A stretch of 6,510 nt of DNA from Polynucleobacter sp. (GTDB taxonomy: Bacteria; Pseudomonadota; Gammaproteobacteria; Burkholderiales; Burkholderiaceae). Positions 1 through 5,842 of the stretch are shown here, in pieces. The notes beneath the pieces were generated by a model. That model made no database searches. It was not told the DNA's origin and worked only from the letters and a program-made list of their open reading frames with translations. Numbering within the stretch: the first letter of the stretch is position 1; each line of letters opens with the position of its first letter. Made by a program: the position numbers and the translations under genes. Where the stretch lies: contig JAGVCB010000087.1 in the NCBI GenBank assembly GCA_020059445.1, positions 1 to 6,510 of the forward strand, in the 5' to 3' direction.

Positions 1-555
1 ATAAGCCATCACGTGATGGCCAAATGTGATGGGTTGAGCCACTTGTAAATGTGTGAAACCAGGCATGATTGTTTCAGCATGCTTTTCAGCAAGACCAAGC
101 AAGCCTGAACGCAGTGCGGTGAGCTCTGACTGAATCTCATCAATCGCGCCACGCAACCACAAGCGAATATCTGTTGCTACTTGATCGTTTCTTGAGCGAC
201 CAGTGTGTAGACGTTTACCAGCATCACCAATGAGTTTGGTCAGGCGTGCTTCGATGTTGAGATGAACGTCTTCAAGAGCGAGTTCCCAAACAAAAGAACC
301 TGCTTCGATTTCAGAGCGTATCTCTGCCATGCCTTTTTGGATCGCGGCGAAATCTTCGGCACTGATGATCTTCTGTGCGGTCAACATTTCGGCATGAGCC
401 AATGAGCCTTGGATATCAACCAAAGCCATGCGTTTATCAAAATCAACCGAGGCGGTGTATCTCTGTACGAGTTCCGCCACAGGCTCGGCGAAGCGAGCCG
501 ACCAAGCTTGGTCTTTGTTGTCTAATGAGTTCTTGTTTTTATCTAAATCTGCCAT
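1..555 (-). CDS. argH: Argininosuccinate lyase, N-terminal 185 residues (partial, runs off left edge)
   Basis: Cytoplasmic enzyme of the last step of arginine synthesis, cleaving argininosuccinate to arginine and fumarate. Reading the complement from the ATG at 555 gives 185 open codons to the window edge, about 40% of the usual length of about 460 residues. Visible family motifs are the substrate-binding stretch [14 protein letters not shown] (residues 116-129) and [11 protein letters not shown] (165-175), whose Thr-His pair (168-169) belongs to the active site of the fumarase/aspartase superfamily. The catalytic serine loop lies outside the window. The start is fixed by an in-frame TGA just upstream (576-574). 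No Shine-Dalgarno sequence sits at normal spacing; the nearest GAGG is 16 nt away. The gene diverges from hemC with only 35 bp between them, a neighbourhood I associate with Burkholderiales. The identity is very secure. Confidence 0.97.
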   Translation of the reverse strand, partial: MADLDKNKNSLDNKDQAWSARFAEPVAELVQRYTASVDFDKRMALVDIQGSLAHAEMLTAQKIISAEDFAAIQKGMAEIRSEIEAGSFVWELALEDVHLNIEARLTKLIGDAGKRLHTGRSRNDQVATDIRLWLRGAIDEIQSELTALRSGLLGLAEKHAETIMPGFTHLQVAQPITFGHHVMAY

Positions 556-590
556 AAATATAAGTATATTGCCTCAAAGGCCTTATCCTT
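556..590. promoter_or_regulatory. Divergent argH/hemC spacer with AT-rich 14-bp inverted repeat, probable promoter region
   Basis: These 35 bp separate the argH and hemC start codons. Positions 557-570 form a 6+2+6 inverted repeat, AATATA-AG-TATATT, which offers -10-like hexamers on both strands: TATACT on the minus strand (568-563), and TATAAG (559-564) or TATATT (565-570) on the plus strand. No good -35 box pairs with any of them at 17 bp. The best plus-strand candidate is TTGTTT at 533-538, which lies inside argH. A purine run AAAGG at 576-580, 10 nt before the hemC ATG, could serve as its ribosome binding site. The promoter role is inferred from position and composition only. Confidence 0.45.
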
Positions 591-1541
591 ATGGTTATGA
601 CACAAATTTCTTATCCTAAAAAACTGGTAATTGCCTCCCGAGAGAGCCGTTTGGCCATGTGGCAGGCTGAATATGTTCGTGATTGCTTGAAAAAGCTCTA
701 CCCAGACTGCGATGTCAGTATTTTGGGTATGACCACCCGGGGTGATCAAATTTTGGACAGAACCCTTTCAAAAGTTGGCGGTAAGGGGCTTTTTGTCAAA
801 GAATTAGAAGTGGCATTGGAAGAGGGGCGAGCCGATTTGGCGGTCCACTCCCTCAAGGACGTCCCGATGCAGTTGCCTGAAGGCTTTGAGTTGTCTTGCA
901 TCATGGAGCGTGAAGATGCCAGAGATGCATTTGTTTCGAATGACTATGCAACTTTGGCGGATTTACCCGCTGGGGCCGTCGTAGGAACCGCTAGTTTGCG
1001 TCGTGAGGCTTCCTTGCGCTCTCGCTATTCCCATTTGAATATTCAGCCTCTGCGCGGCAATTTAGACACCCGTTTGGGTAAATTGGATAAGGGCGAGTAT
1101 GCCGCCATCATTTTGGCTGCGGCCGGTCTTAAGCGTTTAGGCATGGCCGAGCGCATCCGCAGCTTATTGACCCCTGAAGACAGTTTGCCAGCTGCTGGCC
1201 AAGGTGCTTTGGGCATTGAGATCAGAGCAGGAAGACCAGAGATGAAGAATTGGCTTGCCCCTTTGAATCATGCGCCGTCTGCGATGGCTGTGACTGCAGA
1301 AAGAGCTGTTTCTAGAGCGCTTGGTGGTTCTTGCGACGTTCCTTTGGCGGCCTATGCCATTTGGGAAGGCTCAGACTCTTTGTATCTTCGCTCCTTTGTT
1401 GCCAGCACGGATGGTCAAAGTATCTGTCGATCTGAAAAGAAGTTATCGATTACCAGCATGGATCATGCAGACAAGATGGGTTTGCAAGTGGCCGATGAGT
1501 TGATCGCTCAAGGCGCTAAAGATTTATTACCCCCAAGATAA
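591..1541 (+). CDS. hemC: Hydroxymethylbilane synthase (porphobilinogen deaminase)
   Basis: Cytoplasmic enzyme that condenses four porphobilinogen molecules head to tail into hydroxymethylbilane for tetrapyrrole synthesis. The 316 residues match the usual length of about 310. Domain 1 holds TRGDQILD (49-56), [13 protein letters not shown] (61-73) and HSLKDVP (86-92), whose Asp90 aligns with catalytic Asp84 of the E. coli enzyme. Domain 2 holds GTASLRRE (132-139) and LRGNLDTRL (154-162), with the arginines that bind the growing pyrrole chain. Domain 3 carries the dipyrromethane cofactor cysteine in LGGSCDVP (Cys248, equivalent to E. coli Cys242). All key residues are present. Two ATGs, at 591 and 597, are possible; 591 is preferred because AAAGG (576-580) is 10 nt before it. 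It is the first gene of the hem run and lies 25 bp before hemD. Confidence 0.98.
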   Translation: MVMTQISYPKKLVIASRESRLAMWQAEYVRDCLKKLYPDCDVSILGMTTRGDQILDRTLSKVGGKGLFVKELEVALEEGRADLAVHSLKDVPMQLPEGFELSCIMEREDARDAFVSNDYATLADLPAGAVVGTASLRREASLRSRYSHLNIQPLRGNLDTRLGKLDKGEYAAIILAAAGLKRLGMAERIRSLLTPEDSLPAAGQGALGIEIRAGRPEMKNWLAPLNHAPSAMAVTAERAVSRALGGSCDVPLAAYAIWEGSDSLYLRSFVASTDGQSICRSEKKLSITSMDHADKMGLQVADELIAQGAKDLLPPR

Positions 1542-1566
1542 TCTAGGTTAAAACTCAAAAAAACTC

Positions 1567-2361
1567 ATGCCCAATATTGTTCTGACTCGACCACTAGGAC
1601 AGTCTCTAAGATTGGGAGAGTTATTGCATCGCAAGTTTCCGATGCTGGAACAAATTCAGTTGCCATTATTGTCGATTGTGCCCAATGAAAATCCTGCGGA
1701 TGCCAAGTGTTTAAAAGAGCTTTTACCGGTCAGTGATTTGGCTGTGTTTGTGAGTCCAAATGCGGTTGAGTGTTCGATGCGTTTATTGCAAACAGAGTGG
1801 CCCAAAAACCTTCCGGTAGCGGTGGTGGGTGGCGGCAGTTTGGAAGCATTGAGCCATCATGGCATCACCGCTGAGAATGGCTACACCATTTATGCGCCCA
1901 GCAATCCAAGTGAATGGGATTCAGAGGGTTTGTGGAAGATCTTGAGTCAAGTCCAAGCATCTTGGGCTGGTAAGAAAGTTCTCTTTCTCAAAGGTATTGG
2001 TGGAAGAGCTTGGCTTGGTGAGCAATTTTTGATGCAAGGTACTGAAATACACTCAATATCGACCTATAAAAGAATGCCTTTGGCCGACGATGCGCCAGCT
2101 TGGTTAGGTTTAAAAAAATCACGTCCCAGTGACTCAATCTGTGTTCTGACTTCTTCTGAGGCGACGCGCCATTTTGCTCAATTTTTAAAAGAAAATTCAT
2201 CATGGGCGGAGTCTTGGTTAAATGAAGCTATGATGTTATGTACGCATGAGCGAATTGCTCAGGTATGCAATGAGCTTGGATTTAAAAATATTGATTGGTG
2301 TGCTCCAGGTGATGATCATTTGCTTGTCAAAATTGATCGGTGGTACGTCAATAAAAATTAG
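1567..2361 (+). CDS. hemD: Uroporphyrinogen-III synthase
   Basis: Cytoplasmic enzyme that cyclises hydroxymethylbilane with inversion of ring D, giving uroporphyrinogen III, the precursor of haem and sirohaem. The 264 residues fit the family. This is a poorly conserved family, but the expected landmarks occur in order: VLTRPLGQ (5-12), PLLSI (33-37), FVSPNAV (61-67), AVVGGGSLEAL (85-95), SEGLW (119-123), VLFLKGIGGR (138-147), TYKR (166-169) with the generally conserved Tyr167, LTSSEATRHF (194-203) and THERIAQ (226-232). AVVGGGS is unusual where a Thr-containing VGxxT is common. The start follows hemC by 25 bp. No Shine-Dalgarno sequence stands at normal spacing (AGG at 1545-1547 is 19 nt away), so translation may be weak or depend on hemC. 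The HemX region fused to HemD in some relatives is a separate gene here. Confidence 0.95.
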   Translation: MPNIVLTRPLGQSLRLGELLHRKFPMLEQIQLPLLSIVPNENPADAKCLKELLPVSDLAVFVSPNAVECSMRLLQTEWPKNLPVAVVGGGSLEALSHHGITAENGYTIYAPSNPSEWDSEGLWKILSQVQASWAGKKVLFLKGIGGRAWLGEQFLMQGTEIHSISTYKRMPLADDAPAWLGLKKSRPSDSICVLTSSEATRHFAQFLKENSSWAESWLNEAMMLCTHERIAQVCNELGFKNIDWCAPGDDHLLVKIDRWYVNKN

Positions 2362-2369
2362 GAATTGAA

Positions 2370-3077
2370 ATGGCTGCAGATCTAGATCAAGTAAGTACCA
2401 AAACTGATAAACAAGTTCAATCAGAAGCTTTGGGTAAGGGCTTATGGAGAGCTTTGTGGGTTGCCATTGCTCTTTGCCTAGTTTGGTTGGTGATTGAGGG
2501 TGGCTTTCGCCTTTACCATCGTCCAGCGCAGCTGGACGCTAGAGTCTTAGAGTTAGAAACTCAAATGGGTAAAGTCTTAACGCAAGAGGCTGAAATCAAT
2601 TTGGCCTTGAAGAGCTCGTTGGAAATTCAAAAGAATCTTGCGCCTGTTGCCAATCAATTGAATCAATTACTAAGTCAGGTGGCGCAGTTGCCCATGAACG
2701 CTCTTCCAGTGGTTGGAGCGCCAGCCGTTGTAAATAATTCAGGAAATCAAACGGTTATTCAAAAAATCATGGCAGCCATAAAAGGTTTGAGCGATCAGTT
2801 GATGCGTATTCAGGTGGTGGGTGATGTGAAAGATGTGGCGATGACCCCAGCAGCCCAAGATTTGATACGTCAGCAATTGAGATTGCATTTCTTAAGTGCT
2901 AGATTGGCTTGGTTGTCTCAGTTACCACAAGCAACTAGGGATGATCTGATTCAAGCAGAACAATTGATTGCAAAGCATTTTCAAGCGCAAGCAAGCTCAG
3001 TGGCGCAGATTCAGAAAAATATCAGTGAGCTTCGCGCCGAAGTATCCAAATCAATTCCAATTAATAAGGGTCGGTGA
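2370..3077 (+). CDS. hemX: HemX family membrane-anchored protein (not a methyltransferase by sequence)
   Basis: Inner-membrane protein that accompanies hemC and hemD in many proteobacteria; its exact job is unsettled. Homologues are often labelled uroporphyrinogen-III C-methyltransferase, but I see none of the glycine-rich SAM-binding motifs of a real methyltransferase here. The 235 residues read as a short cytoplasmic N-terminus, one membrane helix (about 27-46), a probable coiled coil (about 53-105), a small Ala/Pro/Asn-rich linker (108-127), and an Arg/Leu/Gln-rich helical region around 166-205 (RQQLRLHFLSARLAWL) that resembles the conserved C-terminal part of HemX. It is shorter than the E. 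coli protein (about 390 residues), with much less low-complexity sequence before the membrane helix. AGGA (2360-2363) lies 6 nt before the ATG and overlaps the hemD stop, so the start is well supported. It overlaps the start of hemY. Confidence 0.88.
   Translation: MAADLDQVSTKTDKQVQSEALGKGLWRALWVAIALCLVWLVIEGGFRLYHRPAQLDARVLELETQMGKVLTQEAEINLALKSSLEIQKNLAPVANQLNQLLSQVAQLPMNALPVVGAPAVVNNSGNQTVIQKIMAAIKGLSDQLMRIQVVGDVKDVAMTPAAQDLIRQQLRLHFLSARLAWLSQLPQATRDDLIQAEQLIAKHFQAQASSVAQIQKNISELRAEVSKSIPINKGR
3066..3070 (+). promoter_or_regulatory. Ribosome binding site that decides the hemY start
   Basis: AAGGG lies 6 nt before the ATG at 3077, 9 nt before the ATG at 3080 and only 3 nt before the GTG at 3074. 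The spacing favours one of the two ATGs over the GTG. ATG 3077 also shares its A with the hemX stop (TGATG), a common form of translational coupling. Confidence 0.6.
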
Positions 3078-4273
3078 TGATGCGCGGTGCATTGTGGTTG
3101 GCTTTCTTATTCGCAGCAGCAGTTTTATTGGCATTGTTTGCCAGTGGTAATACAGGTCATATCACCATTTATTTTCCGCCGTATCGCTTAGACACCAGCC
3201 TCAATCTTTTTATTGTGGTGGTGTTGGGTGTGCTGATTGTTGGTTTATTGGCTTGGCGAACCTTTGCTGCGGTCTTGGATTTACCAAAGCAAGCCGCCTT
3301 GTATCGACGCAAGCAGCGCGAGGCACGCGCAATTGTGTTGTTGTCTGAAGCAGTTGAAGATATCTTTGCTGGACGTTTTTCAAAGGCGCTCAAGGCTGCT
3401 GAAGCTGCCAGTGTGAATCAAACATTATCGGAAACGGCTGCTTTACTTGCGGCCAGAGCCGCACATCGTTTGAATCGCTATGACTTGAGAGATCAATGGT
3501 TGTCAAAAATACGGTCTGCCAATAAACAACAAGCTCGCTTGGTGGCCATGGCAGACATGCAGATGGATTCAAATGATCCAGCTGGCGCACTTGAAACTAT
3601 TGAACAATTGCAAAAGGGTGGTGCGAGACAGTTATTTGTTCAACGCATTGCACTTAAAGCCAACCAGCAACTCAAGCGTTGGGATGAAGTCTTAAGGTTA
3701 AGTCATAGTTTGAGTAAGCGTGAAGCCATTCATCCGGTGTTGGCTCAAAAAACAGTGGAAGAGGCTGTGGCGAAATTGGTTCAAGAAAAATCAAGCGACC
3801 ATCAAGCGCTCGTAGCTATTTGGAAGAGTTTGCCAAAGGCCGATCGAAAAGCCTCTAGAGTTACCTTGGTGATGGCCAAGGGTTTATTGGCGGTTGGCCA
3901 GCAAGAAATCGCTCGTGGCTTGATTGAAGAGTCTTTGGAAGAGCAGTGGGATGAGGCATTGATTGAGATTTATCCAGATTGCTTGCCATCTGGATCGACC
4001 AGCCTAACTTTTGTTCAAAAGATTGAAGCTTGGATGATGAAGTACCCTGGTGAACCAGCGCTCTCTTTGGCTTTGGCAAGGGTGTGTTTGGCTCAAAAAT
4101 TATGGGGTAAAGCCAAATCAAGTTTACAAGGTGTGATCAAAGATCCAAAAACAAAACCTTTGCTGAAAGCCAGTGCCCACATGAATATGGCGAAGCTACA
4201 TGAAGCTTTAGAAGAACCTCTTGAGGCTGCAACTCACTATCAGTTGGCTGCGCATATCTACGCCTCTAACTGA
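3077..4273 (+). CDS. hemY: HemY family inner-membrane TPR protein
   Basis: Inner-membrane protein encoded last in hemCDXY clusters. It is distinct from the protoporphyrinogen oxidase also called HemY in Bacillus. The function is unproven; a scaffold or organising role near haem synthesis is generally supposed. From ATG 3077 it has 398 residues. The HemY N-terminal domain holds two membrane helices (about 4-23 and 43-65) around a short loop containing YFPPYRLD, followed by a basic stretch (YRRKQREAR, 76-84) and the AGRFSKALKAAE segment (98-109). The rest is helical and TPR-like, clearest at the C-terminus (about 329-396), with repeated Ala/Leu pairs such as PALSLALARVCLAQKLW. The start could also be GTG 3074 or ATG 3080; 3077 fits the ribosome binding site and gives a TGATG overlap with hemX. 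No odd truncation is seen. Confidence 0.93.
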   Translation: MMRGALWLAFLFAAAVLLALFASGNTGHITIYFPPYRLDTSLNLFIVVVLGVLIVGLLAWRTFAAVLDLPKQAALYRRKQREARAIVLLSEAVEDIFAGRFSKALKAAEAASVNQTLSETAALLAARAAHRLNRYDLRDQWLSKIRSANKQQARLVAMADMQMDSNDPAGALETIEQLQKGGARQLFVQRIALKANQQLKRWDEVLRLSHSLSKREAIHPVLAQKTVEEAVAKLVQEKSSDHQALVAIWKSLPKADRKASRVTLVMAKGLLAVGQQEIARGLIEESLEEQWDEALIEIYPDCLPSGSTSLTFVQKIEAWMMKYPGEPALSLALARVCLAQKLWGKAKSSLQGVIKDPKTKPLLKASAHMNMAKLHEALEEPLEAATHYQLAAHIYASN

Positions 4274-4317
4274 GATAACTTACTAAGCGAACTAAGTAAG
4301 AGGGTTAACTAAGAGAG
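4274..4317. repeat. Convergent spacer with short direct repeats and two weak hairpins; possible terminator
   Basis: These 44 bp separate the hemY stop from the stop of the opposing aldehyde dehydrogenase gene. CTTACT (4279-4284) pairs with AGTAAG (4295-4300) over a 10-nt loop. GGTTAACT (4303-4310) pairs with AGTTAGCT (4316-4323) over a 5-nt loop with wobble pairs, entering the dehydrogenase stop codon. AACTAAG occurs twice (4290-4296 and 4307-4313). Neither hairpin is GC-rich or followed by a T tract on either strand, so a classical intrinsic terminator is not shown. It may be a weak bidirectional terminator or just a decayed repeat. Confidence 0.3.
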
Positions 4318-5709
4318 TTAGCTGAGCCAGCGCAACAAACGTTCTGTGGTTTTGTTGTATGGAGGGTGGGCTAATTTGCTGCCCATCCAGGCTCGAATAC
4401 CTAACAAGCCACGAACCCTAAGAACCGGTTTGAGATGGCTGAAGGTATCAAAACCAGTTTGGCCATGATAAGCGCCCATGCCGCTCGCTCCAATGCCGCC
4501 AAAAGGTAATTGCTCAATGCCTGCCTGAAGCAGTGTGTCATTCGCAGTCACGCTGCCTGAGTGAGTCTTTGAAATTAAGTTTCTTAAAATCTTTTTATCT
4601 TTACCAAACCAATAGATGGTCAATGGGCGATCTTTTGTGTTGATGAATTCAATTGCATCTTCTTCTGATGTAACTCCAATGATCGGCAACAAGGGACCAA
4701 AAATTTCTTCTTGCATGATCAAGCTGTGCGGAGGTACTTGTGTCAGCATCACGGGAGTGAATGGACGGTCTTCTGACTCAGGTAAAAGAGGGTTTACTTC
4801 AGCGCCTTTGCTCCTTGCATCAGAAGCCAGTTGTTGCCAACGCGATAGCTGCTCTTTGTCGATTGGATGAGTCAGCGCTGAGGGATCTTTGAATAGGGTT
4901 TCAGCAGCTTTAATTAATGCAGTCTGTAGTTCTGGAATTAACTCGTGCTTGATCAAAATGTAATCAGGAGCCACGCATGTTTGTCCGCCATTGATTAATT
5001 TGCCATAAATGATTCTTGTGGCAGCATCTGCGAGGTTGGCATCGTCACTGATCACCACTGGTGACTTGCCACCGAGTTCTAAAGTCAGAGGCGTGAGATT
5101 TTCTGCCGCAGCTCGCATCACCCGCTTACCGATTGAGGTAGAACCTGTGAAGAACAAATGATCAAATGGCAACTCAGAAAAGTCACGAGCAACATCTTCT
5201 CCGCCTGTGGTGACAGAAAGCTCGAGAGGGTGAAAGAATTCCCCAATGATGGTGGCAAGATAGCCTGATGTCCTAGGGGAGCGCTCTGATAGCATCAACC
5301 ACACTCTATTGCCTGCAGCCATCGCAGTAATCGCCGGAATCAAAGCCAATTGAATCGGGTAGTTCCAGGGGCTGATGATGCCAACCACTCCTTTGGCTTG
5401 AGCTTGCACCCATGCTTTGGATGGTTTTAAGTGCATCGGTAAGGAAATGTCGCGCATCTTCATCCAGGATTTAAGATGCTTGATCGTGTATTTCGCTGCC
5501 TGGCGCACCATCGCTAATTCAGTGAGGCGTGTTTCTACTGAGTGGCGATTACCAAAGTCAGCATGAACAACTTTACACAAGTTATCTTCGTATTTATCAA
5601 TCATTGACACCACGCGCTCAATGCGTTCTTTGCGTTCGGCAAAGCTGGGTGATGGGTCATGAGCAAAGGCTTGCTGCAAGTCTTCAAGTTGTAATTGGAG
5701 GGCGTTCAT
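4318..5709 (-). CDS. NAD(P)-dependent aldehyde dehydrogenase, coniferyl-aldehyde dehydrogenase type
   Basis: Probably oxidises an aromatic or aliphatic aldehyde to its acid in the cytoplasm, with NAD(P)+. From ATG 5709 it has 463 residues, a normal length for class-3-like enzymes. Motifs in order are SPWNYP (Asn116), FFTGSTSIGKR (186-196, cofactor loop), LELGGKSP (Glu211, general base), GGQTCVAPD with catalytic Cys245, EEIFGP (334-339) and PFGGIGASGMGAYHG (402-416), which is typical of the coniferyl/ALDH3 branch. A C-terminal tail with HPPY also fits that branch. One oddity is that the cofactor motif usually reading K-(P/L)-S-E reads MLSE here, with Met139 in the lysine place. A GTG at 5736 would add nine residues. 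ATG 5709 is chosen because a -10-like box sits between 5738 and 5743, but neither start has a clear Shine-Dalgarno sequence. The substrate cannot be told from sequence; calB-like naming would be a guess. Confidence 0.92.
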   Translation of the reverse strand: MNALQLQLEDLQQAFAHDPSPSFAERKERIERVVSMIDKYEDNLCKVVHADFGNRHSVETRLTELAMVRQAAKYTIKHLKSWMKMRDISLPMHLKPSKAWVQAQAKGVVGIISPWNYPIQLALIPAITAMAAGNRVWLMLSERSPRTSGYLATIIGEFFHPLELSVTTGGEDVARDFSELPFDHLFFTGSTSIGKRVMRAAAENLTPLTLELGGKSPVVISDDANLADAATRIIYGKLINGGQTCVAPDYILIKHELIPELQTALIKAAETLFKDPSALTHPIDKEQLSRWQQLASDARSKGAEVNPLLPESEDRPFTPVMLTQVPPHSLIMQEEIFGPLLPIIGVTSEEDAIEFINTKDRPLTIYWFGKDKKILRNLISKTHSGSVTANDTLLQAGIEQLPFGGIGASGMGAYHGQTGFDTFSHLKPVLRVRGLLGIRAWMGSKLAHPPYNKTTERLLRWLS

Positions 5710-5737
5710 TGGGTATTGGTGAAAAGTGATTGTCACA

Positions 5738-5743
5738 AGTATA
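5738..5743 (-). promoter_or_regulatory. Possible -10 box for the aldehyde dehydrogenase gene
   Basis: TATACT on the minus strand (5743-5738) would place the transcript start near 5731, giving a leader of about 22 nt before ATG 5709 and falling downstream of the alternative GTG 5736. At the best spacing the -35 position is only a T run (complement of 5761-5766), so this is a weak prediction. Confidence 0.3.
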
Positions 5744-5829
5744 TGGGTAATTGATGGAACAAAAAATCAGGGATTTGACTAATGCCAAGCACGTTCATCT
5801 TCAGAGTATTAACATGGGAACATTGAGAC

Positions 5830-5834
5830 AAGGA
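5830..5834 (+). promoter_or_regulatory. Ribosome binding site that decides the msrA start
   Basis: AAGGA lies 8 nt before ATG 5843. It overlaps the upstream in-frame ATG at 5834 and so cannot serve that codon. This makes 5843 the likely start. Confidence 0.7.
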
Positions 5835-5842
5835 TGAGCATC

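Larger units (their letters stand above)
5710..5842. promoter_or_regulatory. Divergent spacer between aldehyde dehydrogenase and msrA
   Basis: About 130 bp lie between the two chosen start codons. The plus strand has a good -35-like TTGACT at 5775-5780, but nothing convincing at 16-18 bp beyond it; TATTAA at 5807-5812 is 26 bp away, which is too far. The stretch also contains a 27-codon open frame (5754-5837), described in the findings. No clear operator palindrome is seen. Confidence 0.35.

Noticed and set aside
375..619. Two plus-strand frames of about 60 codons opposite argH
   Set aside because: They are antisense shadows of argH with no family features and no convincing ribosome site.
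543..749. Minus-strand open frame of 68 codons across the argH/hemC spacer
   Set aside because: It lies opposite the strongly conserved N-terminus of hemC and overlaps the argH start; it resembles no known protein.
2370..3077. Reading hemX as a frameshifted remnant of a HemD-HemX fusion
   Set aside because: hemX has its own well-placed ribosome site and start, a full membrane helix and an uninterrupted frame, and hemD ends with a complete C-terminus.
3972..3995. Perfect 8-bp inverted repeat with an 8-nt loop (ATCCAGAT / ATCTGGAT) inside hemY
   Set aside because: It lies within coding sequence, with no T tract and no sign of a terminator or attenuator role; likely chance.
3861..4121. Minus-strand frame of 86 codons inside hemY
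   Set aside because: It is antisense to intact hemY coding sequence with no recognisable domain; such frames are expected by chance.
4616..4870. Plus-strand frame of 84 codons inside the aldehyde dehydrogenase
   Set aside because: It lies opposite conserved ALDH sequence, has no start signal and looks random in composition.
5775..5812. Sigma-70 promoter for msrA from TTGACT and TATTAA
   Set aside because: The spacer would be 26 bp, far too long; no acceptable -10 lies at 16-18 bp.
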